From an uncultured Metabacillus sp. (lineage in GTDB: Bacteria > Bacillota > Bacilli > Bacillales > Bacillaceae): 64,000 nt of DNA. Each line of letters begins with the position of its first letter. Position 1 is the first letter of the stretch. The notes under the pieces are model-generated. The model was not told where the DNA came from. It did no database searches and saw only the letters and a program-made list of their open reading frames with translations. The DNA is taken from NCBI RefSeq assembly GCF_947503125.1, contig NZ_CANNCR010000018.1:1-64000 (forward strand). The letters are read 5' to 3'. Made by a program: the position numbers and the translations under genes. Below, one piece after another: positions 18,726 through 25,688 of the stretch.

Positions 18726-19406
18726 ATGGGTATTTTTAAGAGAATAAAAACAATTGCAAAGGCTGATATTAATCAACTGCTAGATGGGATAGAAGATCCA
18801 ATTGCCATGTTGAATGAGTATTCCAGAGAAATGGAAAAAGAAATGGCAAATGCCCAAAAGGCCCTTTCACGGCAGATGTTTGTAGAAAACAAACAAGCTG
18901 CGCTTATCCTTGAAACAAAAAGTTTAGTAGAAAAAAGAACTCGACAGGCGAAGCTGGCTGTCGAGCATAAAGAGGATTCAATCGCGAAGCTGGCTATTCA
19001 AGAAAAATTACATCACGAAAAGCAACTCAGCCTTTATCAGCAGCAATATGAAGCGATCCAAGCACAAACACAACTTCTAAAGGAAAAAGTAAGTGAGCTG
19101 CAAGAAATCTATTATGAGCTGCAGCATAAGAAAGTTTTATTGGCATCGCGAGCGAATGTGGCTCAATCTATTAAACAAATTCAAAATACAACGGCTTCCT
19201 TCCAAACTGATCATCTTGCAAGAGGGGTTGCCCGGGCAGAAGAACGAATTTTATTAATGGAAGCAGAAGTACAAGCTGGCAGCCAATTTTCTCATCCGTT
19301 GGCACAGCACGATGCTGCGTTCAGAAACTATGTGAATGAAGAAGAGCTAAATAGAGTGCTCGACATGCTAAAGAGTGAAAACGAGAGCCAGTCAAAGGCG
19401 AAATAG
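18726..19406 (+). CDS. pspA: PspA/IM30-family membrane-stress protein
   Basis: Peripheral membrane protein that assembles on and stabilises the cytoplasmic membrane under envelope stress. It begins with the conserved MGIFKRIKTIAKADINQLLD and EDPIAMLNEY, followed by a long coiled coil (about 25-190) with the A.A.A heptad pattern. At 226 residues it has the usual length. ATG 18726 is ten bases after AAGGAG; the in-frame ATG 18717 is too close to that site. It sits between two membrane-protein genes. Confidence 0.92.
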   Translation: MGIFKRIKTIAKADINQLLDGIEDPIAMLNEYSREMEKEMANAQKALSRQMFVENKQAALILETKSLVEKRTRQAKLAVEHKEDSIAKLAIQEKLHHEKQLSLYQQQYEAIQAQTQLLKEKVSELQEIYYELQHKKVLLASRANVAQSIKQIQNTTASFQTDHLARGVARAEERILLMEAEVQAGSQFSHPLAQHDAAFRNYVNEEELNRVLDMLKSENESQSKAK

Positions 19407-19420
19407 GATGAATACTGGAA

Positions 19421-19459
19421 AGAAAGCACCAGCACGATATGCTTAGGTGCTTCTTTTTC
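19421..19459 (+). terminator. Terminator after pspA
   Basis: AAGCACC / GGTGCTT stem with an inner AGCA...TGCT pair and CTTTTTC tail. It separates pspA from the M50-like gene, which has its own ribosome site 20 bases on. Confidence 0.8.
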
Positions 19460-19487
19460 TTAATCTATAAAAGAAAGGAGAATGATC

Positions 19488-20176
19488 ATGAATCTGTATC
19501 AATATCTAGATTTAAATCTAAATTTAAATCATCCATTTCCTATTCTTGTTTATCTGCTTACTGCATTGATTGTATCCCATATTCCTTATATAAGAGTGTA
19601 TTTTTCTCTTTGCAATACTCTCCTCCGTGAGGTCATTCGAGCCTTGTTAGCTAGGGGATTGTCTTATAGGATTAAGCTGAATAATGATGAAGCAAACCGG
19701 ATCACAAACAGTGATCATTCCTTATTTAAGCATACACTTATCACATATGCTGGATATACGGGAGAATCACTTACGGCTATTGGGTTATTTTATTTAGTGT
19801 CAATGCAAAACTATGAGTATATTCTCTTTCTGTTTATTGGATTGATAGGGATGGCTATTTTACTTTGGATACGAAATGTATGGGGATCCTCTGGGCATTG
19901 TCATTTGTGAGTTTATTAGCTATGCCTATTTATTTCAGGTATGATATCGCGATTATGCATATAAGTATCCTTCTATCATCCTTCATCCTTATCCAATCGA
20001 TTCTTAACGGAATTCAATTGTGCAAGCATATCCTTTTGAAACGAAAAAACCCTGCTATGTCAGGATTTCTTGCTAGGGTCAGATTAATCCCCGCTATGAT
20101 GCTGGGGGCAGTTCTTCTTGGACAATCTGTTTATACTGGATATTTTATTGTGAAAAATATTATAAGTTTATATTAA
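19488..20176 (+). pseudogene. M50-like multi-pass membrane protein, frameshifted
   Basis: Two frames together encode a 229-residue protein with about six hydrophobic segments. The order (TLLREVIRALLARGLSYRI, then HTLITYAGYTGESLTAIG) resembles M50B-type membrane peptidases, but the zinc motif HExxH is replaced by REVIRALL, so it would be catalytically inactive. Frame one ends at 19910 (NVWGSSGHCHL); frame two carries GILWALSFVSLLAMPIYF to 20176. One extra G in the G4 run at 19882-19885 rejoins them as W-G-I-L-W-A-L. ATG 19488 is seven bases after AAAGGAG. A real lesion or a homopolymer error. Confidence 0.75.
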
Positions 20177-20404
20177 CAAAATGAACAAGCGTTAAACTGT
20201 ATTACTTTGCGGAGATTTTCGCTATTTTAAGCTAAAAATAAAAGGTATTCCCCCCTTGTTACGAATATACAAATGACAATTATAAGGAAATTCAACGAGA
20301 TGGTTGGGAAGGGCCGATTCAAGCTTTTCATAACAACGAGTAATTAAAGTAGCATGTATATCTTGGCCTCCTCCAACCGATAATGGAGTTGTGGAGGTGT
20401 GTGA

Positions 20405-20644
20405 ATGAACGAAGATTTATATGTTATAAACGGGAAAGCAGCGATTTTATCATCGCTTTTAGACGGCAAGGTCACTTCCGCAGACGCTTGCGAGGTTACA
20501 CCAGAAGACTTCGCAAAGATATGCGGAGACATGAAGAAAGAAGGCTTAATTAGACAAGTCAATTTTGGAAATGTATTAAATGTTGAAGTAACGGAAAAAG
20601 GAATAAATTATTTCGATAGTATTACGAATAAATTAAGAACCTAA
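20405..20644 (+). CDS. Small winged-helix-like protein, 79 residues
   Basis: Starts at ATG 20405 after GGAGGTGTGTGA. Predicted helix-helix-turn-helix then strand pattern (SLLDGKVTSADACEVTPEDF, KKEGLIRQV, LNVEVTEKGINYFDSI) looks like a compact winged-helix domain, possibly a small DNA-binding or adaptor protein. Not recognised. Single gene with its own terminator. Confidence 0.65.
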   Translation: MNEDLYVINGKAAILSSLLDGKVTSADACEVTPEDFAKICGDMKKEGLIRQVNFGNVLNVEVTEKGINYFDSITNKLRT

Positions 20645-20645
20645 A

Positions 20646-20675
20646 GGCAATCGATTACTTACGGTTGTCTTTTTT
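20646..20675 (+). terminator. Terminator
   Basis: GGCAATCG / CGGTTGTC stem (two G-T pairs) followed by six Ts, directly after the 79-residue ORF. Confidence 0.75.
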
Positions 20676-20794
20676 AGTCGTATTTTAACTTGGTGTATGA
20701 TCCATGACTGATCGCTTTTTTAGAAAACCATTCAGTATTATTATTTCTATTTTAGTAAATACTTTGTTTATAGTCTTGACAATGGAGGATCACA

Positions 20795-21433
20795 ATGATG
20801 AAAAAAGGTTTAATTTTTGCAATCATATATGGGATTATCCTCCTTACAGCCATTTATTATAGAGATTTTTTATTAAATTGGCTAAATGACAGTGATTTAT
20901 CCCAAATTCCTTTAATGTTTTTTCTATCTATCGTTTTAAGTGTATTCCCTATCTTTCCATTTTCAGTATTTGCTGGAATGATGGGAGCGAAATATGGGAT
21001 CATGATTGGAAGTATTATAAACTGGTTTGGCTCTGTAGGTGGAGCAATCATCTTTTTTGTTCTTTCACGTTATTTTTTTATTGCTGAATTTAAAAAGTTT
21101 GTAAGTCGTTTTAATAAATTTGATAATTTAAATACAACGATTAATCGCAATCCTTTTTTTGCTGTATTATTGGCTCGAATCATTTATATTATCCCTCCCC
21201 TCGTAATCAATATTTATTCTGGTCTAAGCTCTATTTCGTTTAGAGTATATTTTTTTGCAACTGCTATTGGTCAAGTTCCAGCAATGATTGTCTATGCCTT
21301 GTTAGGAAATCAATTATTTACTTCAGTTCAATCTTTTCTGCAAGTTTTAATCATTTATATAGGATTTATTCTAATTGTTTTGTTTATTTATAGATGGTGG
21401 CTTAAAGAAAAGTCAAAGATTGCTGTTGAGTAA
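20795..21433 (+). CDS. VTT-domain (TVP38/TMEM64, DedA-like) membrane protein
   Basis: 212-residue integral membrane protein with about six helices. The family core is visible as SVFPIFPFSVFAGMMGAKYG, then NWFGSVGGAIIFFVLSRYF, LARIIYIIPPLVINIYSGL and ATAIGQVPAMIVYALLGNQ. Relatives are linked to lipid scrambling or flipping and membrane homeostasis. ATG 20795 or 20798 follows TGGAGG. Monocistronic. Confidence 0.88.
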   Translation: MMKKGLIFAIIYGIILLTAIYYRDFLLNWLNDSDLSQIPLMFFLSIVLSVFPIFPFSVFAGMMGAKYGIMIGSIINWFGSVGGAIIFFVLSRYFFIAEFKKFVSRFNKFDNLNTTINRNPFFAVLLARIIYIIPPLVINIYSGLSSISFRVYFFATAIGQVPAMIVYALLGNQLFTSVQSFLQVLIIYIGFILIVLFIYRWWLKEKSKIAVE

Positions 21434-21837
21434 CGATAAAGTCATTTTGGCAAGTAACGGATTATTATTAAATTCCTGCGTAAACAATAAAAAATGAACA
21501 AACGCCAAACCCTTGGACCAATACCGGGTTTGGCTATTTGGCTTATTTCCTAGAATTAGCAATATGTTAATCAGGGATGTATTTTCTATATATTTCTCTC
21601 GACTCTTAAAAGTATTGAGCATTGCAAAGTAGGGTAGGATGAATAACTAGATAAAGGCGTAAAAGTGCTCATCAGAATCAGATGCAACCTAATTTATTTA
21701 TTATATTACATCCCAAAGTCTTCTATTTAATGAATTCCGAAGACTTTTATGTTTTAACCCGATACGAAAAAATGAAAATAATGAACCAATAAACTTTCTA
21801 TTAATCTGGTAGAAGTTATTTTATTTACAGGTTTTTT
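21434..21837. other. Gene-free stretch with two hairpins
   Basis: No supported gene. It holds the terminator of the VTT gene (21504-21540) and an inverted repeat AAAGTCTTC / GAAGACTTT (21715-21747) followed by TATGTTTT, which looks like the terminator of a lost gene. Confidence 0.5.
21504..21540 (+). terminator. Terminator after the VTT-domain gene
   Basis: Perfect GCCAAACCC / GGGTTTGGC stem, followed by TATTTGG. Confidence 0.75.
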
Positions 21838-21863
21838 GTTTAAAGACTTTTCCTGCAGGGTAA
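21838..21863 (+). promoter_or_regulatory. Sigma-B-type promoter
   Basis: GTTTAA at 21838-21843, a 14-base spacer and GGGTAA at 21858-21863, matching the general-stress consensus GTTTAA-N12-14-GGGTAW. It sits 34 bases before the lipoprotein start and fits the stress-protein gene that follows. Confidence 0.8.
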
Positions 21864-21896
21864 AACCCATATAAGTAAAAAAGGAGGAGTTTAGCC

Positions 21897-22064
21897 ATGA
21901 ATCTTAATTGGAAGAAACGATTCCTAGTAGGTGGACTTTTTGCGACACTTACATTAGGAGGATTAACTGGATGTGCTGATGGGGTAGATCAAGATAATGG
22001 TCCTAGTGATGGTGAGCAGAAGGACGAGGTGGATACTGAAAATAAAAATCAAGAAACAAACTAA
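21897..22064 (+). CDS. Small acidic lipoprotein, 55 residues
   Basis: Short secreted lipoprotein: basic start NLNWKKRF, hydrophobic core, lipobox LTGC (Cys26), then a very acidic, disordered tail (DQDNGPSDGEQKDEVDTE). ATG 21897 follows AAAAAGGAGGAG. The lipobox predicts lipid anchoring outside the membrane. It is the first gene behind the sigma-B-type promoter and is probably co-transcribed with the stress gene 42 bases downstream. Function unknown. Confidence 0.8.
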   Translation: MNLNWKKRFLVGGLFATLTLGGLTGCADGVDQDNGPSDGEQKDEVDTENKNQETN

Positions 22065-22106
22065 TCTAGCATTATAAAATCAATTTTTTTAGGAGGTATT
22101 TATCTT

Positions 22107-22436
22107 ATGAAAGATGTAAAAGTTGTAGAAAATGCTGTTGAAGCAAGAGAAGCGATTGGACAATTTATCACTCAAGGGTTTACCAAAGATGAGGTTTACT
22201 TGCTGGCTCATGACAAAGACTTTTCTGAGGATCTAACAAGAATAACAAATACGGAAGAGATCGGTGTAAAAGAGCAAGGGGTTTTTGATTCAGCAGCAAA
22301 TGTGTTTCGTTCCCGCGGTGATGAATTACGCTCTAAAATTCAATCGTTAGGTGTTTCAGATGCAGGTGCACAACAACTAGAGGAAGAATTGGACCTGGGA
22401 CGCATCGTGGTGGTTGCAGCAAAATCAGTTTCATAA
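22107..22436 (+). CDS. General stress protein 17M-like protein (YflT family)
   Basis: 109 residues with the heat-induced/GSP17M domain: an N-terminal beta-alpha segment (VKVVENAVEAREAIGQFITQ), GFTKDEVYLLAHD, and the C-terminal ELDLGRIVVVA. Members belong to the Bacillus sigma-B regulon; biochemical role unknown. ATG 22107 follows AGGAGG. The upstream sigma-B-type promoter and a downstream terminator delimit a two-gene stress operon. Confidence 0.88.
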   Translation: MKDVKVVENAVEAREAIGQFITQGFTKDEVYLLAHDKDFSEDLTRITNTEEIGVKEQGVFDSAANVFRSRGDELRSKIQSLGVSDAGAQQLEEELDLGRIVVVAAKSVS

Positions 22437-22443
22437 TTTTCCT

Positions 22444-22471
22444 GAAAGGCTCGTCAGCAGGCGGGCTTTTC
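22444..22471 (+). terminator. Terminator of the stress operon
   Basis: Ten-bp stem GAAAGGCTCG / CGGGCTTTTC including two G-T pairs, ending in TTTT. Confidence 0.7.
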
Positions 22472-22563
22472 CATGTTAAATACATAAACTTCTTTTCCTA
22501 TTAATCTCTCCTCGTACTTAGATTCTCTAACGTCATAACAAGTAAACTAATGTTGGAGGACAT

Positions 22564-24066
22564 ATGAAAAAACGAAGAATTGAATTCTTTTTTGTACTTA
22601 TGATTATTGCATCCGTTTATATAATCTTTTTTACAAATAGCAGCTACCTATTAAAGACTGGTTTTGTTATTTTATACGGACTCATTATTATGACAACTAT
22701 TTTTTCATTAATCCTAGAAAACCGAACTGCACATAATACTCTATTATGGATGTATGTCTTGATCTTTCTCCCTGTTATTGGCTATATCTTTTATTTGTAT
22801 TCAGGTCAGCTGTACTTGAAAGGCTACCTTTTTCAAAGTAAACGAAAAAATGACCGCGAAGCTTTGAAGATGACGACACAGCAGCATACACCAGATTTAG
22901 CAAAGCTTAAAGAGCATCAAAAGGGCTTTGTCCATTATTCCCAACATGTTGCGTTAACGGAGATGAATACATCTACACAGACAAAGGTTTTAACAAATGG
23001 TGCTGAAACGTTCAATGAAATGAAAAAACAGCTTAAGAAAGCAAATGACTTTATTCATATCGAATACTATATTTTTCGTTCTGATCGACTTGGGAAAGAG
23101 ATCATGGATATTTTAATTACCAAAGCAAAAAATGGGGTAGAAGTACGGTTTATCTATGATGCAGTTGGAAGTCGGTCATTGTTAAGTAAAGATATAAAAA
23201 GAATGAAAGACGCGGGTGTTTCCGTCTATCCTTTCTTACCAATCAAGTATGGATTTTTTAACCAAAAATTCAATTTTCGCAATCACCGGAAAATTATTGT
23301 GATTGATGGGAAAATCGGATTTGTCGGCGGATTAAATGTGGGCATTGAGTACCTCGGACAAGATGAAGAGATCGGTTTTTGGCGGGATACCCACTTGATG
23401 ATAGAGGGAGAAGCCCTTCAAACACTGCATTCTATTTTTCTTTTAGATTGGGAATATATTAGCAATGAATGTTTGCTTGATGATCCGCACTACAACACGT
23501 CATACTCTGTAGAAGGAGATGGGCTGGTCCATGTCGTGGCAAGCGGACCAGATACGCAGGAGGATATTATAAGTGACATGTACTACACGATGATCTCCTT
23601 TGCCACCAAATCGATTTGGATTGCAACCCCATACTTTGTTCCAAATGAATCCATTCGGACAGCCTTAAGGGTAGCCGCGAAAAAAGGCGTTCAGGTTCGG
23701 GTGATGGTGCCAGAAATTAATGACGGCTTTCTTACCCAGTATGCAACAAGATCATACTTTCCTGAACTATTAAGGTGCGGTGTTGAAATTTATTCCTATC
23801 AAAAAGGATTTTTGCATCAAAAAATCATCATTGTTGATGGGGATCTTGCCTCAATTGGAACCGCGAATATGGATATGCGAAGCTTTCATTTAAACTTTGA
23901 AGTAAATGCTTTTTTAATTGGGACTAGTTCTATTCAGGATTTAGTGGCCGATTATGAAGCGGATATGGAAGCGAGTAAACGTATACGGCCTGTAGAATTT
24001 TATAAGCGGAGCCCCATCGAAAAGTTGAAGGAATCAATTGCCCGTTTGTTTTCCGGGGCTTTATAA
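22564..24066 (+). CDS. cls: Cardiolipin synthase
   Basis: Membrane phospholipase-D-type enzyme condensing two phosphatidylglycerols into cardiolipin and glycerol. The 500 residues begin with transmembrane helices (about 8-30, 38-55 and 60-80) and then two PLD domains. HKD motif one is in FRNHRKIIVIDGKIGFVGG (about 240-258), and motif two is in FLHQKIIIVDGDLASIGTAN (about 418-437). ATG 22564 follows GGAGGA. Placement near PspA and the VTT protein suggests a membrane-homeostasis neighbourhood. Confidence 0.94.
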   Translation: MKKRRIEFFFVLMIIASVYIIFFTNSSYLLKTGFVILYGLIIMTTIFSLILENRTAHNTLLWMYVLIFLPVIGYIFYLYSGQLYLKGYLFQSKRKNDREALKMTTQQHTPDLAKLKEHQKGFVHYSQHVALTEMNTSTQTKVLTNGAETFNEMKKQLKKANDFIHIEYYIFRSDRLGKEIMDILITKAKNGVEVRFIYDAVGSRSLLSKDIKRMKDAGVSVYPFLPIKYGFFNQKFNFRNHRKIIVIDGKIGFVGGLNVGIEYLGQDEEIGFWRDTHLMIEGEALQTLHSIFLLDWEYISNECLLDDPHYNTSYSVEGDGLVHVVASGPDTQEDIISDMYYTMISFATKSIWIATPYFVPNESIRTALRVAAKKGVQVRVMVPEINDGFLTQYATRSYFPELLRCGVEIYSYQKGFLHQKIIIVDGDLASIGTANMDMRSFHLNFEVNAFLIGTSSIQDLVADYEADMEASKRIRPVEFYKRSPIEKLKESIARLFSGAL

Positions 24067-24085
24067 TGTCTATAGGGGGATGATA

Positions 24086-24249
24086 ATGTTTTCTTATGAA
24101 GTAATTTGTTATAACTGCCAAAAAAAGTTTAAAGTTTATGAAGGTACAAGGCAATACCAATTGTATAAAGAAAACAGAAAAAGGCTTTTTGTTGTGAAGA
24201 CTGTAACCATAAAATACGTCTTGAAGCCATTAAATTCTTTTTTAGATAG
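24086..24249 (+). pseudogene. DUF2197-like small zinc-ribbon protein, frameshifted
   Basis: Frame one from ATG 24086 (TAGGGGGATG before it) gives VICYNCQKKFKVYEGTRQYQ with the first CxxC. It then runs into LFVVKTVTIKY and ends at 24268. In the shifted frame the expected second cysteine pair appears: FCCEDCNHKIRLEAIKFFFR, ending at TAG 24247. One missing base at the GGCTTTTT tract (24183-24190) explains the break; the intact protein would be 54 residues. Two Cys pairs predict a zinc ribbon of unknown role. Confidence 0.75.
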
Positions 24250-24266
24250 AGCGTTTAACAATAAGT

Positions 24267-24301
24267 GAGCATTTCTTTTAAGCAGGAGAAGTGCTCTTTT
24301 T
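24267..24301 (+). terminator. Terminator
   Basis: GAGCATTTCT / AGAAGTGCTC stem with five Ts, isolating the macrolide-resistance operon from upstream transcription. Confidence 0.85.
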
Positions 24302-24325
24302 GTTGAAGATTTGTGTTATAACCCT

Positions 24326-24354
24326 TTGACTTTTTTAAAAAGGAATTCTATAAT
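24326..24354 (+). promoter_or_regulatory. Sigma-A promoter of the resistance operon
   Basis: TTGACT, 17-base spacer, perfect TATAAT. It lies 40 bases before the leader-peptide start. Confidence 0.9.
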
Positions 24355-24393
24355 GGCATTGTACTTTTAAATATTAAGGAGGATTATTAAAAA

Positions 24394-24438
24394 ATGACAC
24401 ATGCTATGAGACTACGATTCCCAACTTTGAACCAGTAA
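24394..24438 (+). CDS. Macrolide-sensing leader peptide (ErmDL-like)
   Basis: Fourteen-residue ORF encoding MTHAMRLRFPTLNQ behind AAGGAGG (24377-24383). Apart from Ala4 this matches, as I recall it, the ErmD leader MTHSMRLRFPTLNQ. In that peptide the Arg-Leu-Arg (+X+) motif makes ribosomes stall with a macrolide in the exit tunnel. The last codons form the 5' arm of a hairpin, and two terminators lie between this ORF and the resistance genes. It is therefore the sensor of an inducible attenuator. In ermD the leader controls a methylase by translation; here the layout favours transcription attenuation. Confidence 0.88.
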   Translation: MTHAMRLRFPTLNQ

Positions 24439-24476
24439 TTGAATACGTTCAAAGTCTCTGCTTTGTGATTGCAGAG
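24424..24476 (+). promoter_or_regulatory. Attenuator stems overlapping the leader ORF
   Basis: Stem A pairs ACTTTGAAC (24424-24432, inside the leader ORF) with GTTCAAAGT (24447-24455). Stem B pairs CTCTGC (24456-24461) with GCAGAG (24471-24476). A ribosome stalled at the Arg-Leu-Arg codons would cover the 5' arm of stem A, so stalling can change downstream folding. Confidence 0.7.
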
Positions 24477-24587
24477 TAAATGGGATCAGTCTGTCCTTTT
24501 TTAATAATCTTCATTTCATATTTATTTGCCCATGCTAGCTTCTCTATGATGAGCAGTAGGCAAGTATAGAAAAAATATGTAATGTCC

Positions 24588-24622
24588 AGAAAGGCGGAGT
24601 AATCTGTCTTTCTTTATTTTTG
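24588..24622 (+). terminator. First leader terminator
   Basis: AGAAAG...CTTTCT stem followed by TTATTTTTG. It lies between the leader ORF and the methyltransferase gene. Confidence 0.55.
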
Positions 24623-24727
24623 TCTTAATTTCCTTCTTTTGGCCGGTAAAAGGAAGGTTTATTTGCTGACGGCTTCCTATTAGCCCCTAACTTCATAAGG
24701 GTGGGTATGTTTCTTCCCTTTACTCTG

Positions 24728-24757
24728 AATCACAGGCAGATGCTTGTGATTTTTTTA
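24728..24757 (+). terminator. Second leader terminator, just before the methyltransferase gene
   Basis: AATCACA...TGTGATT stem with an inner GC/GC pair and a run of Ts. It lies 20 bases before the start at 24777 and immediately upstream of its ribosome site. A strong intrinsic terminator here implies regulated readthrough. Confidence 0.85.
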
Positions 24758-24776
24758 TTAGAAAGGAAGAGAGAAC

Positions 24777-25688
24777 ATGGCCGATAAAGCAAAGAGTGTT
24801 AGTGAATTTCTGGAAGTATTTAGATGTCCGTATTGTAAAAATTCGTTTAGAGCGGTTGATTTAAAAAGCTTGAAATGTCCAAATAACCATACGTTTGATT
24901 TTGCAAAGCAAGGATATGTAAACATGATGATCCGTCCCTCTATTAGTCATTACAATAAGGCATTATTTGAGGCAAGGCAAAAAATGATTATGGAAAGTCA
25001 TTTGTATTCATTGCTTCATAAGGAGATTTCAAACTTGATAAAGGAACATTTGGGTGAATCATCTTCTCCATCTTTAATTCTTGATGCAGGATGTGGTGAA
25101 GGTTCCCATTTACAAAAGATTATAGAGGAAGCCAGGAATAGTTCCATAACAGGGATTGGGTTGGACATTTCAAAAGAAGGCATTCTTATGGCCGCAAAGA
25201 AATACAAAAACCTAATTTGGCTTGTAGGTGATGTAGCAAATGCTCCATTTGTGGATCAATCGTTTCAGATTATTCTCAATATCTTATCACCTTCAAATTA
25301 CACAGAATTTAAAAGATTGTTAGCTCCAAATGGTCTCGTCATGAAAGTTGTTCCTCGTTCTAGTTATCTAAAAGAACTACGGGAAGCACTTCTCAATGAT
25401 ACAGAAAAGAAGGTCTATCAAAATGATGATATCGTGTACCTTTTCAAAAAGCATTTCCAACTAAAAGATGTGATCAGCTTACGCTATACAAAAAAACTGG
25501 AGCAGACAGAGTTGGAACATTTCGTTCAGATGTCACCCCTTTCTTGGACATCAAATCAAGCAGATATTGAAGCGTTTATTCTTAAAGGTTTTTCGGAGGT
25601 CACAATCGATTTAGATATTTTAATTGGATTAAATAAAAAGAATGAAGAAAAAAGCGAGGTAATAAATAATGGAAAAAGTATGTCTTGA
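24777..25688 (+). CDS. rlmA: RlmA(II)-type 23S rRNA guanine-N1 methyltransferase
   Basis: SAM-dependent methylation of a guanine in helix 35 of 23S rRNA (G748 region), a site in the macrolide tunnel. The 303 residues have an N-terminal zinc-binding domain (CPYCKNSF, then CPNNHTFDFAKQGYVNMM, about 17-45) and a Rossmann methyltransferase domain with LDAGCGEGSH (about 102-111) and GLDISKEGI. These are features of RlmA/TlrB proteins; the type II assignment is from Gram-positive context. ATG follows AAAGGAAGAGAG. It overlaps the ABC-F gene by 20 bases. Tylosin-type macrolide resistance by TlrB supports a joint resistance role. Confidence 0.87.
   Translation: MADKAKSVSEFLEVFRCPYCKNSFRAVDLKSLKCPNNHTFDFAKQGYVNMMIRPSISHYNKALFEARQKMIMESHLYSLLHKEISNLIKEHLGESSSPSLILDAGCGEGSHLQKIIEEARNSSITGIGLDISKEGILMAAKKYKNLIWLVGDVANAPFVDQSFQIILNILSPSNYTEFKRLLAPNGLVMKVVPRSSYLKELREALLNDTEKKVYQNDDIVYLFKKHFQLKDVISLRYTKKLEQTELEHFVQMSPLSWTSNQADIEAFILKGFSEVTIDLDILIGLNKKNEEKSEVINNGKSMS

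Noticed and set aside
20277-20343. Possible gene remnant (DNYKEIQRDGWEGPIQAFHN, then a stop)
   Set aside because: Too short and without recognised family; listed here only as a possible decayed C-terminus.
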